Assembly: GCA_004154925.1 (NCBI GenBank)
Contig: QJNS01000713.1
Span: 18,098 to 82,097, forward strand
Direction: 5' to 3'
Length of the DNA: 64,000 bases
Source: Monosporascus cannonballus
Lineage: Eukaryota; Ascomycota; Sordariomycetes; Xylariales
Positions 47,441-57,409 of this stretch are shown piece by piece. The notes beneath the pieces were generated by a model. The model had not been told where the DNA came from. It did not search any database and saw only the letters and a list, made by a program, of their open reading frames with translations. Every line of letters starts with the position of its first letter. Position 1 is the first letter of the stretch. The translations under genes were made by a program, and so were the position numbers.

Positions 47441-49537
47441 TTAAAAAAATAAAATTATTACTGTTAATAATTGTAATAATAATAATAATAGTAATAAAAA
47501 TACCGAATAAATTTGCAAAACAATTAAACCGTAAATTATTACGATTAATTAAGGTTTTTTTATGATATTACTTAATACGTAATGTAATAGAAATATAGCT
47601 TTATTTATTAGGGGAAATATTTTAATTATATAAGGTGCGAAAAAGTTAAAGAGAAAAATAGTAATAAATTTTCAAAATTTATTCGAAAAATCCGAAATAA
47701 AATAAACGCCAAATAAATAATTCGAATAATAAATAATCCCGTTATAATATTTTGCGTATATACCTTATTTAAATTTTATTTTTAAATTTTCGCCCATATT
47801 AATTTTTTATTTTTAACATATTAATTTACTTATTTTTAACGTATTAATTTTTCGCTTTTAAAATATTAATTATATACGGTCGTATTTAACAACATAATTT
47901 GCAATATAATTAAAATATTATTAGAATTTGATATTACAAAATATTACTGCTTTTTATTAACCTTTTTAGCTAAATTATAACCGACGACGAAAATTATAGA
48001 TCGGGCCTTATCGAAAAAGCTGTTAAAATAAAAAGTTAATTAGGAGAATTAAATGATGCCTTATACGATAAAGATAAAAGCAAAAACGAAAATAAAGACG
48101 AACCTGAATTTGGAAAACAACTTAATATCGAAAACGAGAACGAATTTAAAAATAATTATATATTCGACGAAACAGATTACGAAAAGGAAAATAACGAATA
48201 ATTAAAGAACAAATCCAATTATAGGAGCGAAAAAGATTTTAATAAATCGGATAACGATAAATTATGTAACAAATACGCTAAAAGAAAAGTTAAATTTCTA
48301 GTTTAATCAGTGTTTAACTTACGATCTCAAAATAACGCATAAAAATATTCGAATTACTTTTACGATTTAGTATTGCAATATATTATATTTACAAAACGAA
48401 AAACGCCGCAATATTTAAAATGTAATTTATGCGGCAGTCGTAATTTCCAAAAAAATTACCTTTAATAATAATATAAATAAGATATTTTTTTAAAAACTTT
48501 TCGTTTTTAATCAAAAATCTTAGTATTAGCAAAGTTAACTTCATAGCGTAACTTTAAAAATAAGTTAATTAATAATAATTTAATAATTTTATTATAAAAC
48601 CCGGATATAATTCAGATCGAATAAAAATAATGATGGTATTATTTTATTAAAAAATTATATGAATAATAATTTATGCGAAAAAAATATTAGCCCGATATAA
48701 GGAAAATCAAGCCGCCATAAGTTTTATTATAAGATTTTTTTATACGTATTATTTATAGTATTAATTATTATATTAATTATAATTTAATAATATTCGTTTA
48801 ACGCTACCGAAATCTTATTCTAAAATAATTATTATATAATTAAAATATAAGCCAATTTGTACTTATTTTTTAATATTATCGAAAATCCGCATTTTATTAA
48901 TTAGGTCCCGTATATATGCTTTACTTATAATATTCCAAATTTCCGTACGCTTAAAGACAGATACGAAAAATACGTAAATAAAATTGTATTGTCGGAATTA
49001 CAAAATTTTCCTTTCGAATTTTACGTTTCGATAATTACTAACATTTAGACTTTCCTTAGCTTAACATAAACTTTCTAAAGTATATATGTTTACTTTATCG
49101 ATAAAAACTGAATATTTAAATACGTTTTAATTGATATTTACATATATAAAAACGAAAAAGAAAAATCGAATACCCAAATACTGTACGAGGCGCTAAAAAA
49201 AATACGGATTTCATATAAAAATCCAGGTTATAATAACGGATAACGGAACGAATTTCGGCATAAAACATTTTAAGAAATACATAAAAGAAATAAGCAAAAA
49301 TAAGAATAAATAAAAAAAGCGAACCATTTTTATTATTTTTGATATTTTTTACAAAAGATTTACAGGCGTTTTTTTAAATACTTAAAAATTATAAATAACG
49401 CAGATATAAAAAATCAAACGGATCTAACAGTAAAAAAAACGAAAAAAAAATAGCTAAAATTAGGCAAATCAAGCTTAATACGGCTAATCGTATCGTAATA
49501 GGGATACGTTAATCCTTTATTATTCTGTTAATAACGT

Positions 49538-49561
49538 CGTATTAATTTTCGTATTAATTTT
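49538..49561 (+). repeat. 12 bp repeat pair inside transposase intron
   Basis: CGTATTAATTTT occurs twice in direct succession just before the TTTTTTAG acceptor of the inferred intron. Confidence 0.62.
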
Positions 49562-50509
49562 TTAGCTAATTTAAATTAAATAATTTGCGATTTATTTTAA
49601 ACTTAATTTCGAACGCTAATAACGGTTTAAGCGCGTATAAGTTATTTTTTAAAAAAAAAGTATTTTAAATATTCAAAAACTATTATAAGTTATTTAAAAC
49701 GTAAGAATTCGTTAAAGCTCTATAATATACATACTTATTGAGATTCGTTAATTAAAACCTACAATTAAAAATTATATATATTACGAAAAAATAATTAATT
49801 TCGAAATTACGAAAATTACCTAAAATATTATCGATTACTTAATCGATATTTATAAATTGTTTTTTTATTGATAAACCTTTTTGGCGTTTCGAAAAATCCG
49901 AATTATAATTATATTTTTGCAAAGTTTAAAACTATAAAAAAAACATTTGCGCAAATGCGAAATTTACTTACAAAATCGAATTTCTGTTAGTATTCCGTAA
50001 CTTTACCTTAAAGAATTACTTCAAATCGTTTAAAATTATTTAAAATTCTATTAGCTTTATATCGACAAAAGTTTCAAAAATAATAAATACCATTTTATCT
50101 TTATTATATTTTTATATTTTTTATTCGAATCGAAAATAGAACTTTATTTCGATAAATAAAAAACGTTTTTGAGCCAATTATTTATAAACGACTTTTTTCG
50201 CAATAAAACGATTCGTTATTTTAAACGTACTTACAAATTTTATTACGAAAAATATAAAAATAACGTAACGAAATTATTTCGCCGATAACGTATTAATCGA
50301 AACCTATTAGAAATTATAACCGAAAACATTAGAACTTTCTAAAAGATATTTACTTTTTCGTACTATTTTAATTTTTTTTCCCGTAATACTCTTATTAACA
50401 TTTAATAACGTATTTTTTCGAATTTATCAAATCTCGATAACGGTTAGCTTTAAGAACAAATCGTCGACCATTATCTAATAATACGTAAATTATATAAATT
50501 TTCGATACG

Positions 50510-50533
50510 GGGATTAATACGTTAATTAATACG
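50510..50533 (-). repeat. 12 bp repeat pair, opposite orientation
   Basis: On the minus strand it reads CGTATTAATTAA then CGTATTAATCCC. It lies in the transposase region upstream of the dimerisation remnant but opposite to the gene direction, so it may not be intronic. Confidence 0.5.
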
Positions 50534-51693
50534 TAAGCTTACCTCTTAACTAAAATATTTTTATATTTTAGCGTAAAATAAAAACATTTTTTTCTAGGTT
50601 AACCGCATTTGCTCGCAATTACTTTTATATTTAAGCTACTGCTATATTAATAAAACGAACCTAAAATTAAGCGAAATTAATTTATTCGCATAATCGTTCC
50701 GAATTAAAATACCTTATATTCCGAACTAACTTTCATATCGTATCCCACCTGCAAAATACGCAAAAAAAATACACTGCCTAATATTTGGTACGACTATATC
50801 GAAAGTAACGAACTTACTCAAATTACGAAACGTCGGCAAAAAAAAATCGAAAAAGCTTTCTATACGAAATTTTCGGAAAAATAAGGTTTAAACGTTACCT
50901 ATTTTACTTTCGCTATTAACGAAATTAACAATTCCCAACTCGTTTCTCAAATAGCTATATCTTAAATCGATAACGGAATAATACCAAATACAGCTGGTTT
51001 CTTATTAAAGCAACAAGTCCACGATAAGATTATCATACAGCAAAAACCTGGCCTATTAACGCCTTTAACTAATTCAAGCGCCAAAAGGCAAACGAAAACT
51101 GGAAACGCTATAACTAAATCGGTAAGAGTACGGGAAAAAAAGTTTACGAAAATCTGAAAAAATTATCGAAATCTATTCGAAAACGTATATTAATAAAAAA
51201 TAAGCGTATTACTAATTAATTTAGACATTATTAAATAATATAAGTAATTTAAGTTAATACGTTATAATAAAGTCGAATTTATAATTTTTATTAAATAATA
51301 TTTTATTTATTAATTTTATTTTAATTTATTAATAAAATTCTTTTAATAATATTAACCTTATTTTAAATTTGGAATTTTAAATTTTAAAATATTATTTATC
51401 ATATAATTTATATTATACGCGTATATTAAAATTTTGTATTAAAAATACAACTTTTTGAAAAAAATAAGTTTATAAATAAGTCACCTAAGATATCGTAATA
51501 TCATCACCTCGCTTTACTCACACCATATATAACATACTGCAAATTTTTACGCAATCGCATTTTAGTATAATTATACCTTTTCGTCAATTTCAACTAGTTA
51601 ATTTCGATTTTAATATTACTTTCTAAATACGACAAATAATTTTTTCGTTATAACGCGCATAAAAATTCGTAAGTTAATACTTATATTAATTAA

Positions 51694-51729
51694 CGTACTA
51701 ATCCGCGTACTAATCAGTATACTAATCTT
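51694..51729 (+). repeat. 12 bp repeat triplet inside H3-variant intron 1
   Basis: CGTACTAATCCG, CGTACTAATCAG and TATACTAATCTT in tandem, just before the TTTAG acceptor. This is the least mutated copy set and suggests the original unit contained CGTACTAATC, which resembles a branch-site sequence. Confidence 0.68.
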
Positions 51730-52166
51730 AATTTAGAACCGCGCGTAATCTCGCAAACTAAAGGCGTCGGAGGCAAATACCCACCTAAAGGCAAAGGCAC
51801 GGCTAAGAGCAAAAACAAAACCAAGTCGACAACTAAAAAAAAACCCCTACGGATACAACCGGCACGATCAAAAGACCCAGACGATAAAAGCCCGGTAGTA
51901 AATATTTTCGGCCTTATTAATTAATTTTTTTTAAATTTATTTTTTTTTGGTTAAGCCGTTACGTTTCGAAAAATCCGTAAATATCAAAAAGATTTAAACC
52001 TTTTAATACCAAAGGTACCATTTCAACATCTTATGCGCGAAATTACTCAAGGTTTACCTGGCGAAACGGATTTCCGATTTTAGCGGTTAACTATTAAAAC
52101 TTTACAAAAAACAACTAAAATTACTTTTATTACGTTTTTTACTAACATATTCGCGCTAATAATATA

Positions 52167-52190
52167 CGTACTAATCTACGTACTAATTAT
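52167..52190 (+). repeat. 12 bp repeat pair inside H3-variant intron 3
   Basis: CGTACTAATCTA then CGTACTAATTAT lie between the two exons of the histone fold, in the gene's orientation. Confidence 0.65.
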
Positions 52191-52372
52191 TAATAACTGC
52201 CAATTTATGCTATATTTACCGTAAACACGTTACCTTAATAATAAAAAATATAAAATTTATCTACTATGTAACTGAAATAATAAGGCCGGTCGGTCCGCTA
52301 AGCTTCCCCGAATACGGCGGCCTTATCCTCGGGCTTTATCCATCCGCGGAAACCGCGGAAACTTATACATAA

Positions 52373-52909
52373 CGAAAATAAAAACGAAAAGCTTAATAAA
52401 TCCGAATCTGAGGAAAACAGCTAAAAAAAGCAAAATAACAGTAAAACAAGGCATATCTTACTAAACGAACGAAAAGGTTACGCCGCTTCGGAGCTATACA
52501 TAAAAACCAGCTAGAACAATTACTAAGCCAACACCCGAATAAAACTTATCACCCACCCTCTACCGGCGTTAACGATAATAATTCTAAGTTATTTAAACCT
52601 TCAAAAAACGATTCGAAAAAAAATTAATACGCGGATTAATACGGCATTACCTTTACTGTTAATAATTAGGCCAAAGCATAACAATTAAACGTTTTAAGTA
52701 TATTATTAATATATAAATTAATACGGTATTATATTACGATTAGTTTTATAAGAATAATAATTCGGTTCCAGTATAGTAATTAAATATTTTAATTTAGGAA
52801 TTAATACTTAAAAAAGCACTTAATAAAATATAGCCTTAAATTACGTAAACTTTTTATTTTCGTAACGTATAATTCATATTATGTTTATATGGTAAATATT
52901 TAATTTTTT
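52373..52909. other. hAT right arm, unassigned
   Basis: Short coding-like stretches occur on the plus strand near 52370-52500 (for example KLNKSESEENS and HILLNERKGYAASELYIKTS in one frame). They might be further exons of the histone variant gene or another cargo gene, but no splice chain is clear. Confidence 0.3.
52620..52643 (-). repeat. 12 bp repeat pair in hAT right arm
   Basis: On the minus strand it reads CGTATTAATCCG then CGTATTAATTTT. Its orientation is opposite to the histone variant gene. Confidence 0.5.
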
Positions 52910-53088
52910 AAAATGGATATCTACGAGTAATTAACCATTTTGCATTTTAGGTATCCACGGGTGATTAATCCGTGGGTAATTTCATTTTACCCACGCACTC
53001 CTGTTAACCACCCACGTAAATTTTTACCCACCCACGGATACCCGTGGTAGGAAATTTTAGCGTGGGTGGGTGGGTAGTGCAAACCCTA
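52910..53088. repeat. hAT right terminus and subterminal repeats
   Basis: Repeated CCCACG, GGTATCC and GGGTGGGT motifs lead to the terminal TGCAAACCCTA, the inverse of the left end. Confidence 0.7.
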
Positions 53089-53096
53089 CGATCAAC

Positions 53097-54542
53097 TAAC
53101 CTACAAGGCTTGTACTCAACTCTCTGTCTGTTATGAGCCTTCGTAAACCTCTAGTAATTCGCTACTCTTTTTCATTATATATTCCTGGCCAGCGCCCAGT
53201 GATCTTCCCGTGCCAGAGTGCTCTGCATTCGACGTCGCATACGGGAGGCGTGGACATTTGAACTGCACGATAATTTGAGGAATCTCCGTGCCCCACTACT
53301 TAAGTCGGATCTCCAGGCTCCGGGAGCAGTGCTCGGCTCGAGGCCCGCGGAGCTAGGCAGTCAGACCTCGATTTAGAATGGCACTGGCAACAGGCCTGAG
53401 CGCTAGGTATTATATTTTGCTCCTTTGCTACTCTGTTGCATATATCGCGCCCTGGTTAGTTAGTTAGCAACAGAACTATTACGATATCGCACGAACAGAC
53501 GAGCGACCCGCCGGAACGGGTTGCCGTCGCCCTTTATGTATTAAAATACATCGAAGAATCTCTGGAGGTTATCCTTTCAGATGTCTCCGCTACGGCTTAT
53601 ATTACCTCTGAACCCGCCCTAGATTAAGGGTCCTATGGTGAACACCCCTTCACTTCCTCTTACATACTCTAGCGCTCCCACGACGTCCGGAAAGGTCATT
53701 TTCCCGGCCCTCCGCCCGGACCCGGGCCGGGAACGACATCGTGGCAGGGGTTTAAACCACCCCACCATCACCACCGCGATGTCCATATTACTGCGTAACC
53801 ACCAACCCCAATCCAGCACCAAGCCTTTTCGATATGGACATCCATCGCTTTAAAATCGTTGTGGAGGTCTATAATGCCCATAAGTTGCTGGGTGGCACTG
53901 TATATAAGAAGCTGTGGCGTTATTGGAAAAGGGGTTGTGGCGTTGACTGGCGGCTGTGGATGTGATTACAGGGGTATTCGTCTAGATTTTGGATGAATAA
54001 ATTCTGTAGCTGTTATGCATATAAATGCCTGTACCTCCCAATAGTATGTCCAGCTCGGAAATCCAGGTACCAAACCGGCAAAAAATTGCCATGTACGTAA
54101 CATACAAATCTACCGCTGTTGCATGCATGTCCTTCCTTCTCGCGTGCAGTACGCTTTTACGCAGTTCGTCGGCATAAGCCAACGCTAACAGGCAGAATCC
54201 ATACAGTTATAAGGGTGTATGCTAATTCTAGGGGCAACGCTAGATGGAGTGCCCCACCCAACCCGCGGTTTCACATGAATCGCAGGTGGTTACGTAGTGA
54301 TGTTGTCAAGATCTTGGGCCTCGCATATCATAAACATCAATGACGTCATGTCAGTATCGGCCAGTAACAACGATGTTATTTACAATTCTGCTTATTCGAT
54401 TGCCATCACTGCCAATTCTCCGTTGAGCCTCGAGCCTCTCTTTATCTGCCTGCGATCTTTTATATAATTCGCACATTTTAGACTTTCCCGAGTACACTCA
54501 CATCAACCACTTATACCTGAGACAGTCGTAGAAACCACCATC
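53097..54542. other. Intergenic, no gene supported
   Basis: It continues the degenerate minisatellite for about 100 bp, then ordinary-composition DNA with overlapping short frames on both strands (53619-53853 and 53982-54343) that lack domains. Confidence 0.5.
54461..54467 (+). promoter_or_regulatory. Possible TATA box of the DUF2231 gene
   Basis: TATATAA lies 76 bp upstream of the proposed ATG at 54543. Position fits a core promoter; no other support. Confidence 0.35.
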
Positions 54543-55225
54543 ATGAGGATCATCCGCAACCTTTACGATACGATCGAGCTTGGTCATTTCGAATGGCCGT
54601 TTCGCAATAGGTAGGGTAGCCCTTCTCAGTTCAATTGTGTGAGTTCATCCTGCTAATGCCACCGAACAGCCACCCTACTCACCCGGCGACGGTCCATTTC
54701 CCGCTAGCATTTCTCACGGCCGCCTACTCCTGTGACTCCATTTACGGCGTGGCCGTTCGCTATGGGTATCTATCAAAATACCTGGCTGACATCTCCCGCT
54801 TCGGTTACATCTCTCACGTGTTGGGCGTAATCACTTCGCTCCCCAGCATGACCTCCGGCGCCGCCGAGTTCTGGGAGCTGTACAAGACTGGCGGCCTCAA
54901 TCGCAAGGACAAGGAACAGACGAATCCAAAGTCGCACGGGGATGTCGTGGACTCGAGCGTCAAGATCGGCATCGCGCACGGGTTACTCAATACCGCAGCC
55001 CTGGGCGTCAGCACGTACGCGATTTGGTCCCGGAGGCGCGTTCCGAATTTCACGCCCGGGAGGACGAGCGTCGTACTAAGTATGTTGACGCTACCGGGCC
55101 TGGCCGTCAGCGCGGCGCTGGGCGGCGAACTGGTGTACGGAAAGGGAGTTGGTGTCGCGCGGATGGGAAAGGGCAAGGACGAGAAGGTCCAGGGTTTCGA
55201 CGAGTACAAGGAAAAGAGCGCATGA
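54543..55225 (+). CDS. DUF2231-type four-helix membrane protein
   Basis: Proposed join of 54543-54610 and 54670-55225, 207 residues. Exon 1 gives MRIIRNLYDTIELGHFEWPF. The 59 nt intron (54611-54669) has donor GTAGGG, branch GCTAATG and acceptor ACAG and preserves the frame into SHPTHPATVHFPLAF, the His-Pro-x-x-x-His-Phe-Pro signature at the start of DUF2231 domains. Four hydrophobic segments follow (starting near VHFPLAFLTAAYS, HVLGVITSLPSM, GIAHGLLNTAALG and VLSMLTLPGLAVSAALGGEL), ending in a charged tail. An alternative start at 54659 would remove exon 1. The family is thought to sit in membranes, sometimes linked to haem or redox proteins, but its fungal function is unknown. Confidence 0.82.
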
Positions 55226-57409
55226 ATTATCCAAAGACCTGGATCATGTGATAGTGATAGTGATACCCATCTGGAGACGGGATCCGAAAAAGACTATCCA
55301 CCTCTGATGATGACTTGGAATGTGGCCGTATTAAGCCATCGTGCTCAAATGTGGTTGCGGGTCTCCGAGTCGGGTTTTTGGGACATTATTTTGAGCTCTC
55401 AACGAAAGCGATCTAAGATGGAAGACGGCATCCTTCTTAAGAAGGCAACCACACATAACACGGAATTGTCATACTATTGAGGAAGAAATTCTCAGCGCAT
55501 CTCAGGATGAAGCAGCAACAGGATGGCCAACCATAATAAGGGTAACCACAAGACTTCCACTCTCACGTCTCTCTCTATGGCGCTAACCAAGGCTTGTGAT
55601 AATTATCTGTGGGAATGTCGTGTGAATATATGAATGGTTCATGCTCGCCTCGCTTACCAGAAAAGTCGAGGACTGTAGGTATCAGGCTGCATACTGCAGA
55701 CTTGCAGAGTGTTCTAATTAAACGAAATTTCCATCGACTGTTAAACTCCCAAGGGCTCTCATAAGCGAGATGCGACTTAGCTTGGCATGCGCCGATATCA
55801 GAGATGCTCTCAAGCATGCCCGGCAGTAAACAGCCTCCGTACACACCTTGTATTTGACCAGCAGTCGAAGTTGGACTTCTTCCTCAAGATCGTCTCACCT
55901 AGCCGAACTTCGTCGGCACTACTTCGAACGCTCTTGCAAGTACGAAGCCGCAGAACGTAGCCCACTACGGGCGTAGGACCACAAGGCGCAGATGGAACAG
56001 GCCAGACGTCGAGAGGCTCTGTGAGGTAATGGAAGTTTAGTAGGATGATACAAAATTATGAAAGGAACAAAACGAGAATAGCCGGCATTCTATAGCACCA
56101 ATTCAACTTAACTCCGTTATTTCCCGTTGAACAGTTTATATTGTGTACCGTATTCACTACGGACTATTACCATTAACGTCCTTACCGGTACCGTATTGTT
56201 TCATGGTAATAGCCTAGCAGGATATTTCCTAACGCCTGCTTTCTTATGTAACGCGCAGGACTGTTCCGAATGGTAATCGACGAGTTACAAGCTGGCATCT
56301 GGCTTCCGCCTTGCCCTTCTAGGCATCCCAAGATCCGAAGCCGCGATCCTCGTCAGTCGAATGCCCCCCCCCCCCCGACTCCATCAAGAGCTGCCAAAAC
56401 CGGCGATACTCCACTGACCCACTAGACCTCGGTACATATGTACAGGGTAATATATAGAGGGGTGTTGACCCCCCAAAAAATGGATGTGATACGATGCTTT
56501 ACCCAGTACGGCACCATATTCCCGCTCTCAACCGAAAGACGCCCCACACAAAATGGCTTCCAGCAGTTCCTCCACAACTACCAGCAGACGAACTAACGTT
56601 AAGTCGGCAAGGTCTACATACACAACAGGCGTCTCTTCCAAAGCCAGACGACCGTCTGCGTACGACGATGGTTTCAAGCAGCATTTGATTGATCTATAAT
56701 GTCTACCCTCCGTTATATAAGCTTCCTGGCAATCGCCGGGCCGCCAAACCAGACCTTGACGACACTTGCGAAATGACACTCATCCGCCTCAGTCTAAGAG
56801 GCCGAAGCGTGACTTGGGTGGGGCCTAGGGCCCGTCTGCGGATTAACTGGTTTAACTTTACTGTGACTTTACCCCAGTCGCTCACCTCACGAGCCGCCGC
56901 CCGGAGTTTGTTGCAGTAATTTGCTCCTACATCCGCCCACTGGTAATGCCGAACCCTGTCTCCGCCCCAGATCCGACTCACGGTCTCCGGGCCCCCGAGA
57001 CTTTCCGATCCTTCACGCCGGTCTCTCGTCGCTCAGTTGTCCTGGTCCGCGGCGGGCGTTTCCCATAATGAAGAGCCTCCCAGATCTCGATTTTGCTATC
57101 GTCGAGACCCCCCGCCCGGCCTTGCCTGTCCATACTCCCCTTGGGGCGCTTCGGAAATATCTCCGCACGTGCGCGTCTCGAGATTTCTACTCCGCAAGGT
57201 ATCGGTAGCCTCCCTGCTGCCTGAATAAGGAGTCTGTACGTGACCTGGACAGTGGCATACGTTTGAGCCGCTCTTCGAAGACAAGAGGCACAACGGAACC
57301 GTGCTACCCCGCCGGGGGGGTCACTTAGAAGCGAACCGCGTCCGCGCGTCGGGGCGATTTATAACGCGTCTATCCAAATTTAACAGGCTTAGAAACCCGG
57401 TCGTGCCCT
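55226..57409. other. Gene-poor gap
   Basis: About 2.2 kb with only overlapping short frames (for example 55575-55844 and 56703-56981 on minus), none with a domain. It contains a run of 13 C at 56364-56376. It may hold the 3' untranslated region of the HET gene or a non-coding transcript, but nothing specific is visible. Confidence 0.45.

Larger units (their letters stand above)
47986..50880 (+). pseudogene. hAT transposase, RIP-damaged
   Basis: The plus-strand frame begins with an acidic region (NENKDEPEFGKQLN and similar) followed by a zinc-finger-like TPQYLKCNLCGSRNFQK (about 48405-48455), in the place of a BED-type finger. The catalytic region reads ITNI-stop-TFLS, SIYVYFIDKN and FKYVLIDIYIYKN, then GFHIKIQVIITDNGTNFG (about 49030-49255). 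This matches the hAT pattern of a T-D-I-W-T-S block, a later FxD and a final T-D-N-x-x-N. A dimerisation-domain remnant (FFSRLTAFARNYFYI, then ATAI) is near 50588-50665. An inferred intron (49495-49565, donor GTAATA, acceptor TTTTTTAG) carries a 12 bp repeat pair. Many RIP stops, so not functional. Confidence 0.8.
51650..52372 (+). pseudogene. Histone H3 variant gene carried in hAT right arm, RIP-damaged
   Basis: Four exons fit. Exon 1 (51650-51668) reads ATA-ACG-CGC-ATA-AAA, a RIP-altered MARTK start. Intron 1 is 51669-51736 (GTAAGT..TTTAG). Exon 2 (51737-51897) is a basic tail including QTKGVGGKYPPKGKGTAKS and, after a shift in an A-run, GTIKRPRR then KPGT. Intron 2 is 51898-51955 (GTAAAT..TTAAG) and joins PGT to exon 3 (51956 to ~52146): [20 protein letters not shown] then [20 protein letters not shown], one stop, and RLTIKTLQKTTKITF. 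Exon 4 (from ~52196) has ANLCYIYRKHVTLIIKNIKF, equivalent to the H3 NLCAIHAKRVTI-KDI block, plus a short C-terminal extension. The alpha-N, alpha-1, alpha-2 and alpha-3 regions of H3 are all present. Loop 1 is two residues longer than canonical H3, as in CENP-A proteins, but RFQ is H3-like. Exon 3/4 junction uncertain. Confidence 0.82.
7839..53088 (+). mobile_element. hAT-superfamily DNA transposon, container of the nested block
   Basis: The ends are an 11 bp perfect inverted repeat (TAGGGTTTGCA), flanked by an identical 8 bp target duplication CGATCAAC at 7831-7838 and 53089-53096. Eight-bp duplications with TAGGG-type termini are the hAT hallmark, and the right arm encodes hAT transposase remnants. 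The span is 45,250 bp. Subtracting the retroelements with their own target duplications (E with everything inside it, and two solo LTRs) leaves about 8.7 kb of hAT sequence, large for the superfamily. The arms carry three damaged genes: an unknown gene (-, left arm), the transposase (+, right arm) and a histone H3 variant (+, right arm). The whole element is heavily RIP-mutated except the GC-rich ends. Confidence 0.88.

Noticed and set aside
53619..54343. Short frames on both strands upstream of the DUF2231 gene
   Set aside because: They overlap each other, have no domain, splice pattern or codon bias.
56364..56376. Run of 13 C
   Set aside because: A simple homopolymer; no evidence for a regulatory or programmed frameshift role.
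55575..56981. Several 60-96 codon frames in the gene-poor gap
   Set aside because: Mutually overlapping on both strands without motifs.
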